Positions 25,211 through 35,482 are shown, counted from the first letter of the stretch. The stretch is 64,000 nucleotides of DNA from Poecilobothrus nobilitatus (GCA_947095535.1 OX352774.1:119059996-119123995); one strand, 5' to 3'. The notes: a model not told the origin generated them from the letters alone. Made by a program: numbers and translations.

Positions 25211-27828
25211 ATACCCGTACGATAGGATCGGGTATAATAAAATTACTCCTCCGTTTGTAACACCTCGAAATAAGCGAGCTAGATATACCTTCAAAGGTAT
25301 GGATCGGATCAGAAAAAAATTCTAAGTCGATTGAGCCATGTCCGTCCGTCCGTCCGTCCGTCAGCACGCTAACTCAAAAACTAAGAAAGCTAGAATCTTG
25401 AAATTTATACAAAATATTCTGGGAGTAATTTGCAGGTTCCCTATTTTTTTTGGTTGAGTTTGGACCAAGCCTCAGGGTAGCTCTCGAACACCTAACTTTT
25501 AGATCCCCACATTTTTTTTGCAATAGAGCTATGCAATTTTAACTACTGATAGATCTCACAAAAATATTAATTTTATTTTTAATAACTTTTTTTTGTAGCC
25601 CCACCCGTTACGGAGCTACAGCTCCCCAAAGGTTCAAAAAAGCTCTATATTTAAATTGTTATAGCACAAGTTGTATAAGGTATATCTTCATTTTGAAAAG
25701 GCCAAACGATTACTAGCTTTAAAAGTATATATAAAATAAATATATATTTTTGGCATTCGGTGTCTTAATTTACCGTTATGTGAAACTGAAATTTTGCAAA
25801 ATCCTTCAACCCTTCTATCTTCTAAACGGTTTAAGTTGGAAACTTGAAATTCAAATATTTTTTTTTTTCATATTTTGAAATCAATTTTTCCTAAAATTCC
25901 ATTTGTGTCAAATTACTTGTATAAAAAGAATAAAATAAAAAAAAATAAATTGATTAATTTTTGTTTTAGACAAACTTTTTATATTAGAATGCAGATTATT
26001 TTGAATCTGTTGGTTGGTTCGAAAGAAAGGCTTATGAGGTATAAAAAGCAGATATTAAATGATGGATATAGATTTAAAATTGATTGAATTGTAATTGTAA
26101 TCAGTTTATTTCTCTGTCATATGAATGTAACAAAGAAATTATACCGCCTTTCCTTTCCAGCTGTGGCTGTAAATGTCGTAAGGGGTAATTATTCTTCGAA
26201 TCCACACTCCTCGTTATTTACAACATATTTCATACACTTTTACCCACTAGATGACCGAGCCGCTCGAAATTATTTATAGAAGTTAAGTTATTAGAAGAAC
26301 TTTCGATCTGTCCACCGTCCCTCATAAAAAAGTGATGAAAATGCTTTCGTTTAGATGCATTTTAATTGTATTGAGATGACCTTTTGTAGCTCATTGCTTA
26401 CCTCTGCATATTATTAATGCTCTGCATATTAATAGTAATTTTAAATATTCCTTAAACCAAGATAATATTCTAAGAATAGAATAGTCTTGTTTTGTTTACT
26501 TTGAAGAAAGTGACTCAATTCTCGGAAATAGTCGGTTGATAGAAAGTGATAGTCGGAAATTTTTACTGAAATTCTTCCGTCAAAATAAATTTTCACTTTA
26601 ATTGTTCTTTAAATGAACTTTGAAGGATACTTTGACAAGGATACTTTAACTCGATACTTTAGAGCTTCATAGACTCTGCATATTAATAGAAATACTAAAT
26701 TCGTTAAACCAAGATAATTGCTAAAAATAGTGTTGTTTTGTTTACTTTTAAAAGTGATTCAATTCTCAGAAAGTAGGAAATTTTTACAGAAGTTCTTCCG
26801 TCAAAATAATTTTTCACTTTAATGGTTTTTTCAATGCAATGAAGGATGCTTTAATGCAACTTTTATAAAAAATATTATTAAAAAACCATTTTATTAATAT
26901 TTGACAGAAGTTAGATCTTTGAAAATAAGTATGAGTCATTTCAGAAATTTTTTTTGTATCACCCCCCGTTTAGGAGCTATAAGGGGTCAAAAACTGAAAA
27001 TTTCCTATTTTTAAACACCTGTAACTTGAACACCTGTTAAAATTTTTTTGAAGTAATACACAAAAATTAAAGCTCCAACATTATACTCTTATTTCTATTA
27101 ACAACTTTTTTTAATAATATAGGGTTACTTTATAATTGACGAAAGTGTTACTTGATTTTTTCAAATTTTCTAACAAATTTCTTTAACGAATTTTTTCCAT
27201 TTTGTTTTACTCGATAATTTGAAATTGTTGAGGATATAATACGTAGTACATAAAAATGTAAATAAATAAACAACATAACGGTTGCTTGAAGAATTTTTAT
27301 TTATATGATATTAATATGTATACATACTTATATAATATCATGTTTATTTACATATCGTATATGTCACTAGTGAATGAATGATAAGAGTATAGATGTATAT
27401 TATATAGCGCCGTATTTACAATCATATATGTATTTTATTGTACTTGTAAGAAATTATTCTGCCAATGGAATATTTAAGTATAATATAATATAATATTTAA
27501 AATTATATTTATTATTTTGTACAAAGTATATTTAATATACATTTACCGCTTAGTATTAAATGATACTATAGAATATTTGAAAAAGTTTTGGATTAATAAT
27601 CGTTATGTGAAAGGTTAGAATCTGCTTTTGAAGAATGTACATATAAACATATAGTTTGAATATATGTACAACCCATAGTTCTAGAAATTATAAAATTCAC
27701 CCAAATTATTTTAAAATACTAAAATATTAAAAAAATAATATTGTGAGCAGAGTGACAGGCTGTGAACATACTAACGGTTCGTACGGGTATCTAAGAGTTG
27801 ACAAAGGCAACTGTATTCTTCCTCGTTT
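25208..27828 (+). mobile_element. HEL-A element, split by DUP copy 2
   Basis: Starts with a hairpin 'atacccgtacgat' / 'gatcgggtata', then 'cctccgtttgtaacacctcg', 'aaataagcgagctagatata', a (GTCC)n array at about 25340-25363, and the phrase 'aactcaaaaactaagaaagc'. The body runs to 25850, is interrupted, and resumes at about 26900 with 'ttgacagaagttagatct'. The 3' part (27300-27828) ends 'cgtacgggtatctaagag' and 'gttgacaaaggcaact'. The uninterrupted copy at 35480-37074 (about 1.6 kb) shows the empty site. The sequence is very similar to that copy, so amplification was recent. Non-coding; class as in the 1-533 entry. Confidence 0.8.
25852..26899 (+). mobile_element. DUP copy 2, inserted into HEL-A
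   Basis: Against 36110-36140, where HEL-A reads '...cttgaaattttgacagaag', this copy reads 'cttgaaattcaaatattt' on the left and 'ttaatatttgacagaag' on the right. The DUP segment is therefore an insertion into a pre-existing HEL-A. The outermost bases 'caaatatt' and 'aatatttg' are mirror images in this copy. Compared with copy 1 it carries a diverged second copy of its 3' part: about 26400-26640 and 26670-26899 share 'tattaatagaaat.ctaaat', 'gttttgtttactttt' and 'ttccgtcaaaataa'. Target-site duplication is not clear (at most one or a few T's). Confidence 0.7.
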
Positions 27829-27898
27829 AAATTGTTTTTAGTTTTTGAATTTATTCGGGAGCACGATAAAAAAATTCAAAAACTAAAAGCATTTAAAA
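27826..27898. repeat. Imperfect hairpin at the HEL-A/FBW-2 junction
   Basis: Arms 'tttagtttttgaattt' and 'aaattcaaaaactaaa' are perfectly complementary, with weaker pairing outside ('tttaaattg' / 'gcatttaaa') and a ~20-nt loop containing 'cgggagcacga'. Confidence 0.7.
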
Positions 27899-27939
27899 AA
27901 GCGAGATTTCAGAAATAAATAAGTAAAAGAAAAGTTCAT

Positions 27940-28035
27940 GGGCTTCGGTAACCTAGCTAAATTGGGTCGGCGTGTGGCGTATTAACTGAAGGAATGTGGT
28001 TTCGATCCCTGCACAGGTCGTAAGTGTTTTTTTCT
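27940..28035 (+). ncRNA. tRNA-like pol III unit (SINE head candidate)
   Basis: An A-box-like motif 'tagctaaattgg' at 27954-27965 is followed 33 bases later by a B-box-like 'ggtttcgatccctg' (27998-28011; one base longer than canonical GGTTCGANNCC), then 'cacaggtcgtaag' and a T run at 28027-28033 that could end pol III transcription. GC content is markedly higher than in the flanks. No complete cloverleaf is claimed. A tRNA-derived SINE head or decayed tRNA pseudogene lodged inside FBW-2 is the likely explanation. Confidence 0.45.
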
Positions 28036-28399
28036 TTACATACCTCCCTTACGACCAAATATAATGGAAATATATAGCATATAATATAAAGAAAATAAAT
28101 AAAATTAGTATATAATTTAATAATAGTATAAACCTATAATCGCCTTAGTAGTCGATGGTTCAATAATTGGTAATACATAGGTAATTTTCTTGCCAGCTCC
28201 TCAACATTAAATTTTTTTTTGTACTTGCGAAAATTTATTTAATTTTTGTTAAATGTGGGATATTTATTTTGTTGTTTATTTAAAATAAAACTGGAAAAGT
28301 GGATTACCTTTGTAATAAAATTTTATTTGTCTAAAAAAACAGAAAATTTAAAAATGTTTGCAATTTGAAAAATAAAAATGTTTCGATATTTTTTGTTAT

Positions 28400-28533
28400 T
28401 AAAAACCGAAATTTTAAAAAGGCGAGATTTTAAAAAGCGAGTTTTTAAAAAAGCGAGATTTTAAAAAAGCCTCATTTTGAAAGTGAGATTTTAAAAAAGC
28501 TAGATTTTAAAGATCGAGATTAAAAATGTCGAG
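28400..28533 (-). repeat. FBW-2 right arm (inverted word repeats)
   Basis: Seven or so variants of 'aaaaagcgagatttt', for example 'aaaaaggcgagatttt', 'aagcgagtttttaaaa' and 'aagctagattttaaag', ending at the outer unit 'taaaaatgtcgag'. Direct inverse of the left arm at 25125-25210. Confidence 0.75.
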
Positions 28534-30169
28534 CCGCTTTCCTAAAATAACCTATGGATTGCCGGTTGCTTCGACTTACTGTTATATTTACATGTTAATA
28601 TTAATTTCCGTTAAACATTTGTTACGAATTTGCATGAACTTTTGTTAATAATACCAATTTAAATTGTTATGATAAGATATGATGTTTCGAATTTTAGATT
28701 TTTGCATTACATAACTCTCAATAAAATAATAAAATTAAAGTCAAATATATTTAGTTCAATATTAAATACATCCTCTAGATAAATTTAACGTAATTTCTAC
28801 TCTTTGTGTGGTATTCCAAATACACAAGAATCCAATCATAAACCAATTTTTTGTTTCATGTTCAAGAATAGCAAATCTAAGTTACTATAACTTTTTATAT
28901 GGTATCCTAAACCATGAATACAATCAAAAATAATTTTTGTTTTATTTCTATTTTTTTTTTGGTGTAAAGAGCCGCGAACCTGCATCATGTCAAAAAGTTG
29001 ATTCCTATGGTAAATATTTATTATGGTAGAATAAAAAAATGGTTATCATGGCATATTGTAAATTAAAAGTTTGTTTTTGAATTTATATACCTCTTCCATT
29101 TTTTAGGAAATAAATTTTCCTTTCTTCCTTGAAATTGAATTTTTCAATGAATTGTAATGACATTGAACCAAGCGAATTATAAATAACCTGTGAAATATTT
29201 TTTATTCTTTCAATTTTCCGTATGAGTATAATTTTGTTTAATCAATCCGACTATTATGAATTGTAGATTTTTAGGTAGGCAGTTCTTAATTTTAGATTAA
29301 AATATTTATTGAAAATTATGTTTTCATGCTGCTTTAATTTGAATTTGAAAAAAAAAGAAAACAAAAAGAAAATTAGACAGAGAAAAATCTCAAAATTATT
29401 AATAAAAACAATTTTATACCCGTAAACATTCACTGCAAATCTTATAATAAACACTTTTGTATAAAATATTTTTGTACATAGAACAGAAGTTTTTTTTTGT
29501 TTTAAATGAGTACCCATTCGATCGATAGTCAGTATTTGACAACCCATTTAAATGAATGTGAAACACAATTTTCTTAATTCTTCCAAATTAAAACAAACAA
29601 GAGCAGAAAAAGTTTCTTTTACCTCATCTAATGGAACAAGGAATTGGCGATTTTACTGGCATATTGATCTGACAAAATGAAAATCAACATTTCTAATGGA
29701 TTGCTTCAAAGTGAAAGAGTGTTAATCGGATAATATATATTAAATATATTTTTTAAATGAATTTTTCTAAATTTTAAAATAAAAATAAAAAAAAAACCAG
29801 ATAAAAAAGAGAAAAATATATTATTTTAAATGATTGAAAGTTTAAAATCCAAAGTAAAAATAAATTATGTTAATTAAAACATTAGGGATTCGAATTTATT
29901 CTTATTTGTTTTTTTTTTATTAATGTGTAATTGAAAAATGGTTTCATAATTAATTCAAAATTTGTATATGTATATGTAGACAAAGTTCTAGAAAATTAAA
30001 TTTTTGTTGAACAAAAATAGAATTGAAAAAGAAATATGTACGTTTGTTTCAAAATATTTTATATATACGATCACTATATAGCTATTTATTGTACTTCCGA
30101 TTATTTTTAGATCAATATCAAAAATATTGAACTTTACATCAAAAATAGAACAATATCAAAAATTTTGAA
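28534..30169. other. AT-rich stretch, no gene seen
   Basis: No repeat family or convincing gene. The 97-codon antisense frame at 29254-29547 starts MGCQILTIDRMGTHLKQ and then turns into Phe/Ile/Lys-rich sequence; no family was recognised and it is probably chance. Confidence 0.4.
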
Positions 30170-30602
30170 TAATACTTGTCAAAATTATACATTCTTGTTA
30201 AATTTAGTATTTTAATTTACCGTTATTTTAGGACAAAATTTTGCATGATTTTTCTTCCTTCATAACTCCGGCACGTTTTTAGATAGAACCTTAAAATTCA
30301 AAGAGAAAAAACAAACTTTTAAAATTAGTGAAAGATGTTTCAGAAAATTTTTTTTGTACCTCTTAGGTTTAAGGGTTATTAGGGCTGAAAAATTGGAATT
30401 TTGCTATATAATTTTTGTGTGGTGATTTTTCTTAATTATGTAGAGTTTCTTTAAAATTGAAAAAAGTGTCTCTTTATTTTTTAATTTCATTATATGGAAT
30501 TTTAAAAAAATTTTGGTGCAAGCCTCAATTCTAAACAGTTTATATATTGTCTTTTGGAAAATGTAGACCTTTAAAAACCGTTCGTTTATATTCTGCCTTG
30601 TT
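30170..30602 (+). mobile_element. HEL-B element, 5'-truncated copy
   Basis: Carries the HEL-B body from 'ttaaatttagtattttaatt' and 'taccgttattttaggacaaa' through 'cataactccggcacg', 'aagggttattagggctgaaa', 'tctaaacagtttatatattg', to the 3' end 'cttttggaaaatgtagacc' and 'aaaaccgttcgtttatattc'. The 5' hairpin and GTCY block are absent. Confidence 0.65.
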
Positions 30603-30744
30603 TAGAAAATTTTTGGAAAACTTTTTGCTGAAAAAATTTGCTGATTAGCTTCATTTTACTGTCGGTTTCCATTGTTTATTTACAAAAATTCTTTACTATT
30701 TAAGATGGAGCAATGAAATTTTAACAATTTATAAGTTTAATTAA

Positions 30745-30951
30745 AATATTATTTCAATTCGGGTCTTCAACTTATGTCATTTTTGTAGTTTCTATAAATA
30801 TATATTTGACTGTCTGTCCCAAAATTCATTCAATCTAATTGACGCGGGGTATGAGTTTACTAATTGGGTGAAAGACACGATAATTAAAAGAAATTTTGTT
30901 CATACTGAAAAGTCTTTGGATTTGCAAAATGTAACTCACGTTGGACTATAG
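30745..30951 (+). pseudogene. Unidentified coding-like fragment (68 codons, no ATG)
   Basis: The plus-strand frame is open from a TAA at 30742 to a TAG at 30949-30951. The second half has protein-like composition quite unlike the surrounding AT-rich noise: segments 'NSFNLIDAGYEFTNWVKDT', 'IIKRNFVHTEKSLDLQ' and 'NVTHVGL', with Asp, Glu, Trp and His and few Phe/Ile runs. It has no Met start, so it could be an internal exon (a pyrimidine-poor 'tcatttttgtag' at about 30777-30788 could be an acceptor) or a decayed transposon gene. I do not recognise the family. It directly follows a HEL-B 3' end. Confidence 0.35.
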
Positions 30952-31704
30952 ATATTTGGTAGATTTTAGTGCTGCTTTCCGTAATCCCCTAAAAAGAGGT
31001 GCTCTAATTGGTATAAAATGAAATTCAATATTTTTCTCAGAGCATATCTTTGTATTTTATTTCACAGATCACTTTGATTTAAAATAATTTCACTTAGTTC
31101 CTTTAATTTATTACAGGCTCTAACAAAATTAGTTATTCTCCTATAAATCTATCCTGTAACAAGTTTTCTGTGGACCATCTTTGTTTCGAAACAGCAAAAT
31201 AACACTACAGTTCATTTAGTGGGCTGAATTACAGTTACTACAGTTACTAATAACACTACAGTTCATGTAGTGGCTGTGGGTGAGGTAAATAATAATGCTA
31301 ACAGACAATGGTCGTATGTATAAAATTAAGCTTACACTTAAATCTTACTTTAGTTAAAGAATACGAAAAAGGAGAATTTTCTGTAGATATTTAAAAAACT
31401 ATATAACAAAATAAATTAAATAAAGTTATTTTAAGGAAATAAAATAAAAACGTCTAGGCACCATCCTAGTAGTGCTAAAAAAAGTCAAGTAATATATTTT
31501 TTTTGCTACAGTACAAGTTTTTAAAATTTTCTGCATATGTACCAATTAGTGAACCATTTGATAATAAGATGTCAAAAATCGTAAACAAGAACAATAAAAG
31601 TGACAAGTTGCTAAAATTTTGTAGAACAACAACGATGAAAACGATACAGTTTTATATGGAATGTTTTTTTCTTTTGCTAAGAGCGGTGGAATATTCCAAA
31701 GGCT
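30952..31704. other. Stretch with a short direct repeat
   Basis: A ~23-bp direct repeat at about 31198 and 31248 (word 'aataacactacagttcat', followed by tagtgg) is the only structure seen. No gene recognised; the frame at 31503-31742 overlaps the SINE-A tail. Confidence 0.4.
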
Positions 31705-32265
31705 CCAAGAATTTCCGCTTGGTAGTGTCAGATTCTTACTGACTAAACTCACATCCGCCTTTACCCAATAATGGAATGAAAACACTACCTGCTAACGCAG
31801 TATATTGGCAAGGGAGTGCGGATAGGACAAGAATGCGGAAACATTTATTTGGGAGTGGGACTGTTAGGGAAAAATAAATCCGCCATTATTATTATTATAT
31901 TGCTAATACTGAATATAGCCATCAACAATTACAACATGCAGTATTATTTGCATAAAATAATAATTGAACGTAACCCCATTGTCACTGTAGCAGCTATTAT
32001 TATTGGCATTAGTATTAATTAATAATATTATTTACTACATAATCAGGGCCATCAGTGGATTACAACGTAGAGTAGTATATAACATCTTCACGCATAATAT
32101 AACCAAAGATAGTTATCTACCATCTATTATAATTGTTATTATACGATATATACATTATTACGATATAAAATTACTACATATTTTTTTATATGACCAAACG
32201 GGATTTGAACCCAGGACAGTCCGATTAAAAGGCTGGAGACTTAACCACTACGCCATGATGTCAGT
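31705..32265 (-). mobile_element. SINE-A copy with complete tRNA-like head
   Basis: Minus-strand reading: tRNA-like head at 32191-32262 with an A box 'tggcgtagtggttaag' and a B box 'gggttcaaatccc' spaced as in tRNA genes, then 'taatatcgt' words, an ATT-poor body with 'gtaatccactgatggccc', 'gctgctacagtgacaatgg', and a tail containing 'ccaatatactgcgtta' and 'aatctgacactaccaagc'. Together with the copies at 9.3 and 34.5 kb this defines a family with internal pol III promoter. The overlapping frames at 31503-32269 on both strands are shadows. Confidence 0.75.
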
Positions 32266-32319
32266 TTAAACTATACTTTACTAGAATGTTTTGATGAGTT
32301 TTATTATATGATATATCGT

Positions 32320-32625
32320 TCGTTGTTCGTTGATATATGCTCGTTGGAGCATTGCTTCTATTTTTTAAAGTTGCCTGTATTATCATTTGAATGTGTTTGA
32401 TATTTGACTATATTTCCTTTAACTGAACAAAACATTTAAAAGGGTTAGGGCTACCGTCCCAAATCATGTCTAAAGAAATTTTTGAAAACCTTACTTGTAT
32501 CCAAAATCCCCGCTTATTCTATGTTTTACATACAGTCAAATGATAATACTGGCAGCTTTAAAAAGTAGAAGCAAATGAAATACAGGCATGTGACAAGCTC
32601 CCAACGAATATATTATACAATAAAC
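32320..32625. repeat. Inverted repeat, MITE-like
   Basis: Left arm 32351-32392 ('attgcttctattttttaaag', 'ttgcctgtattatcatttga') pairs with right arm 32531-32575 ('tcaaatgataatactggcag', 'ctttaaaaagtagaagcaaa'). The outer words 'tcgttggagc' (32341-32350) and 'gctcccaacga' (32597-32607) also match, with a ~20-base insertion in the right arm. The ~140-bp interior has no frame. No clear target duplication was read. Confidence 0.65.
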
Positions 32626-33089
32626 CACATAAAAGCATTCTCTTAAACGTATTGTTTAAACATTAATCCATATAATATTGTATCCAATTGATTGTTGTAT
32701 CACTATCCGAAATTTTTGCAACTTGTCAGAATTTTTATTGTTTTTATTAACGATTGTTGATATCTTATTAACAAATGTTTCACTAATTCATACATGGGGA
32801 ATTAAATTCTTTTTTGTATTTTTTTTGTTTTTGTTTTTCATGACAGTTAATTATTTATCATTTTATTTGACATTTTCTTCCATTTTATTTTCTTCTTCAA
32901 CTTTTCTTAAAATAAAACAGAAAAAAAAAATTAATAAAAAATTAACTAATGACAAATGATGTATTTATTAATATTTAAAAAAAAAAAATATTTTTTCAAA
33001 TAATTTTTTTATTTTCCGATTTTCCTCTTATACAAATGTTTAAATAATGTTTTCTACGGTGCAGTGACAGAACGCCCGAGGAAATATAG
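32626..33089. other. AT-rich stretch, no gene seen
   Basis: The 93-codon frame at 32678-32959 is Phe/Leu/Ser-rich and ends in a Lys run encoded by an A-rich tract; it looks like chance low complexity. Confidence 0.4.
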
Positions 33090-33770
33090 CCCGCGGGTGT
33101 TAATTCCTTTTTCAATTGGAATTAAAGCCCATAATTTAGAGGAATTAAAACCCGCGGGCTTAAATTCCTTTTGTATTGGAATTAAGACCCACACTATTTT
33201 TTGTTAAGAAGAGAGTAATAGAATATGTAGAGTAAACGCATGAGGAGGGATTGTAGAGTTTTGGATAAAAAATGGAGTATCCCCTTTTTCCAGAATATTT
33301 ACTAATATGTATGCGAAATTCTGATTTGGAAGGGATTTTAGAGTTGGTTGCAAAATCCGGGTTATATGCTTTTTCCAAAATATGTATATAAGTAATACTC
33401 CTATTGTCAGGGATTTTAGCAGGGATTTTAGGATTCAATTCAAAATCAGAATTATACATCTTTTACAGAATATTTAGATATATGCATATACGAGTTTTGA
33501 ATTAGGAGGATTATATACATATTCTGGAAAAACTGTATAACCCTGATTTTGAATTCAATTCTAAAATCCCCTCCAAAATTCCTGAGGCCTTAGCAATGAG
33601 ACAGAAGTCCCATGGCACTTCTGGTTCATTGAAGTGAGTCAAAAGTCCCAATGGACTTTTGACATGTCACGAAATAAAACCTAGACAAATAAAATACAGA
33701 CTAATGATAGTAACCTTTATGTTACTCAGAGGGCTTTAATTCTTTTTTGAAAAGGATTTTAAGCCCACGA
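33090..33770. mobile_element. FBW-3, foldback-like element with shared core repeat
   Basis: Left arm 33090-33190 holds two units of 'gcccgcgggtgttaattcc' / 'ttggaattaaagccc' type. Right arm 33731-33770 carries the inverse ('gggctttaattctttttt', 'ggattttaagcccacgag'). The core 33240-33580 is a ~90-bp tandem repeat: three units on one strand ('tttttccagaatattta', 'agggattttagagttggttg'), then, past about 33500, a unit on the other strand ('tattctggaaaaactgtata', 'tcaattctaaaatcccctcc'). A further segment (33594-33670) has two small perfect dyads ('aaaagtcc' / 'ggactttt'). The antisense frame 33160-33459 shows periodic peptide words because it runs through these units; it is not a gene. Confidence 0.65.
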
Positions 33771-34483
33771 GCGTTAATTGCAAAAGTGTGGGAGATAACA
33801 AGTATGCCATTCTTCTTTAATTTTGTTTTGTTTTTCATATGAAGACTGTTCCTATGGAGTGAATTTTCAAAAATTATTAAAAAAAATCATATATTCAATG
33901 TGCTTCAATTTAAAAAATATATGTATATTCAAATTTTAAATATTTTTATAGAAATTATTACTTTTTTAATTTTAAAAATCTACTAAAAAAATTTACAGAA
34001 TATTATTACTTTTATATACATAGGTCATTTATTTTTAGGCGATAACTTTCATAAAAAATTCTTATAATATCCTACTATTCGTCGTCAAATAACCTCTGCT
34101 TTATATTTTTAATAAATTCAACTTAATTTTTTTTGCTATATGAATTTTTGTTTTACTGAAAAAAGAAAATTTTATTTATTTTATTATGCCTTATTCCAGA
34201 AGCCAATCTTTAAATATCATTTCCAGTGTCATCCTTAATGTAATTTTCATCATAGTTTTTTAGATGATTGTCCACAATAGCTAGTTACTGTTGAAAATTA
34301 AACTTTATCGATTTAAAAATATAAGCATTAATGGAATTATGATGAAACAAAATAACTGTTATGTAAATGATTTATGGTTATTGTCAATAAAACTTTATTA
34401 AAAACAATGGAAATAAAATTTTACTCCTACTTATACTTTTGTTTTCTCTAACAAAAAATTAATTGGATTTTTTATTTATTTTA
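33771..34483. other. AT-rich stretch, no gene seen
   Basis: No repeat family member or frame of interest was found. Confidence 0.4.
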
Positions 34484-35060
34484 AGGAAACAATGAATCCG
34501 CCTATTATTATTACTATTTTGCTAACAATGACTAAAGCCGTCACAACAGTTACAACATGTATCAGTACTATATGACATGAGGTAATTATTGAAGGCAACC
34601 CCCACTGTCACTGTAGCGGCTACTATATTATTGATATTAGTATTCTTATTAATATTATTTTACTACAGAGTCAGCGCCATCAGTGGATTACAACGTGCAG
34701 CAGTATATAACACCTTACTTGCATGATATAACCAAAGATAGCTCCACTGTAGTAGCTATTATTATTACTACTATTATTATTATTATTATTATAATTATTG
34801 TTATTATTATGATTACTATTATTATTATTACTATTATTATTATTATTGTTATTATTATTATTGTTAATAATACTATTTCCTTATTATTATTAATATTATT
34901 ATTGTTATTATTACTACTATTAATTAATTGATATACATTATTACGATATAAAAGTACTACATATTTTTAATATATTTATGACCTGACCGGGGTTTGAACC
35001 CAAGACCCTTCGATTGAAAGGTTGGCGGCTTAACCACTACGCAGATTAACCATGAGTCAG
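34484..35060 (-). mobile_element. SINE-A copy with tRNA-like head and long ATT tract
   Basis: The head at about 34980-35060 reads on the minus strand 'tgcgtagtggttaagccgcc' (A box) and 'gggttcaaaccccggtca' (B box). The body contains 'gtgttatatactgctgcacg', 'gtaatccactgatggcgc' and the antisense of 'gaaggcaacccccactgtca'. The distal tail present at 31.7 and 9.3 kb is missing beyond 'aaacaatgaatccgcc', i.e. this copy is 3'-truncated. Internally it carries a 170-bp ATT/ATTATG microsatellite (34755-34925), larger than in the other copies. The Ile/Leu-rich frame 34683-34931 is a shadow of that microsatellite. Confidence 0.75.
34755..34925. repeat. ATT microsatellite inside SINE-A
   Basis: Near-pure ATT repeats with scattered ACT and GTT variants, in the same position as the shorter ATT tracts at 9640-9660, 9755-9835 and 55725-55750. 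The microsatellite is therefore a family feature that has expanded here. Confidence 0.85.
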
Positions 35061-35231
35061 ATTATTAAAAATTTTATTAAAAATGTGAGGCAGAGATTTT
35101 GATGAGAAATTTAGGGACATCTTTTTCCAAACATTTTATTCCTAAGCAAAGTTGTGTTTAATAGTTTAAATGAACAAGAATTGTAGGTGTTTAAGTGCTT
35201 TACTTATTAATTGTCATAACTAACATAATTT

Positions 35232-35482
35232 TTATACCCGCACACACGTAGGTCATGGGTATATAATAAATTTGCTTTTACCACTGTGATACTTTAAAGG
35301 AGACGAAATAGATATGGAGAAATGTATATCTTCTGGCTTAGGATTGAATTCTGAGACGATTTAGCTGAGAGTGTCATCTATATATCTGCACGATAACTCC
35401 AAAAATGATGAAGTTAGGATTGTGATATTTTTATCATTTCTTTTTATGTAATTGGCAGTTTTGCCATATAACTTCTTTTTAT
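35232..35482 (+). mobile_element. HEL-C element, left part (split by HEL-A)
   Basis: Starts 'ttatacccgcacacacgtag' with a mirrored 'tgggtatataa', then 'accactgtgatactttaaag', 'gagacgaaatagatatgg', 'gattgaattctgagacgat', 'tgcacgataactcc' and 'ttttgccatataactt', the same order as 39888-40135 and 43698-43970. At 35482 the text switches to HEL-A and HEL-C resumes at about 37072. Confidence 0.7.

Larger units (their letters stand above)
25125..28533. mobile_element. FBW-2, foldback-like element with nested insertions
   Basis: Left arm 25125-25210 and right arm about 28400-28533 are inverted copies built from a ~15-bp word: 'aaaatctcgcttttt' on the left, 'aaaaagcgagatttt' on the right. Both outer ends carry the same unit, 'ctcgacatttttaat' at left and 'attaaaaatgtcgag' at right, so the arms define one 3.4-kb element. 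Inside the left arm a HEL-A copy is inserted (25208-27828), itself interrupted by DUP copy 2. The remaining own interior (27830-28400) holds a hairpin and a tRNA-like unit. The short direct repeat 'ctaaaataa' lies at 25100-25108 and 28542-28550, a possible but offset target duplication. Confidence 0.65.

Noticed and set aside
32191..32262. Functional tRNA gene
   Set aside because: A and B boxes are present, but the unit is shared by several repeats, lacks a convincing acceptor and anticodon stem, and continues into the SINE body.
31503..32269. Cluster of frames on both strands
   Set aside because: All lie in or across the SINE-A copy; the last plus-strand frame reads through the tRNA-like head.
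33160..33459. 99-codon antisense frame with repeating peptide words
   Set aside because: The peptide periodicity comes from the ~90-bp DNA repeat of FBW-3, which continues out of frame and inverts; no independent coding evidence.
34683..34931. 82-codon Ile/Leu-rich open frame
   Set aside because: It is the translation of the ATT microsatellite inside SINE-A and starts in the SINE body.
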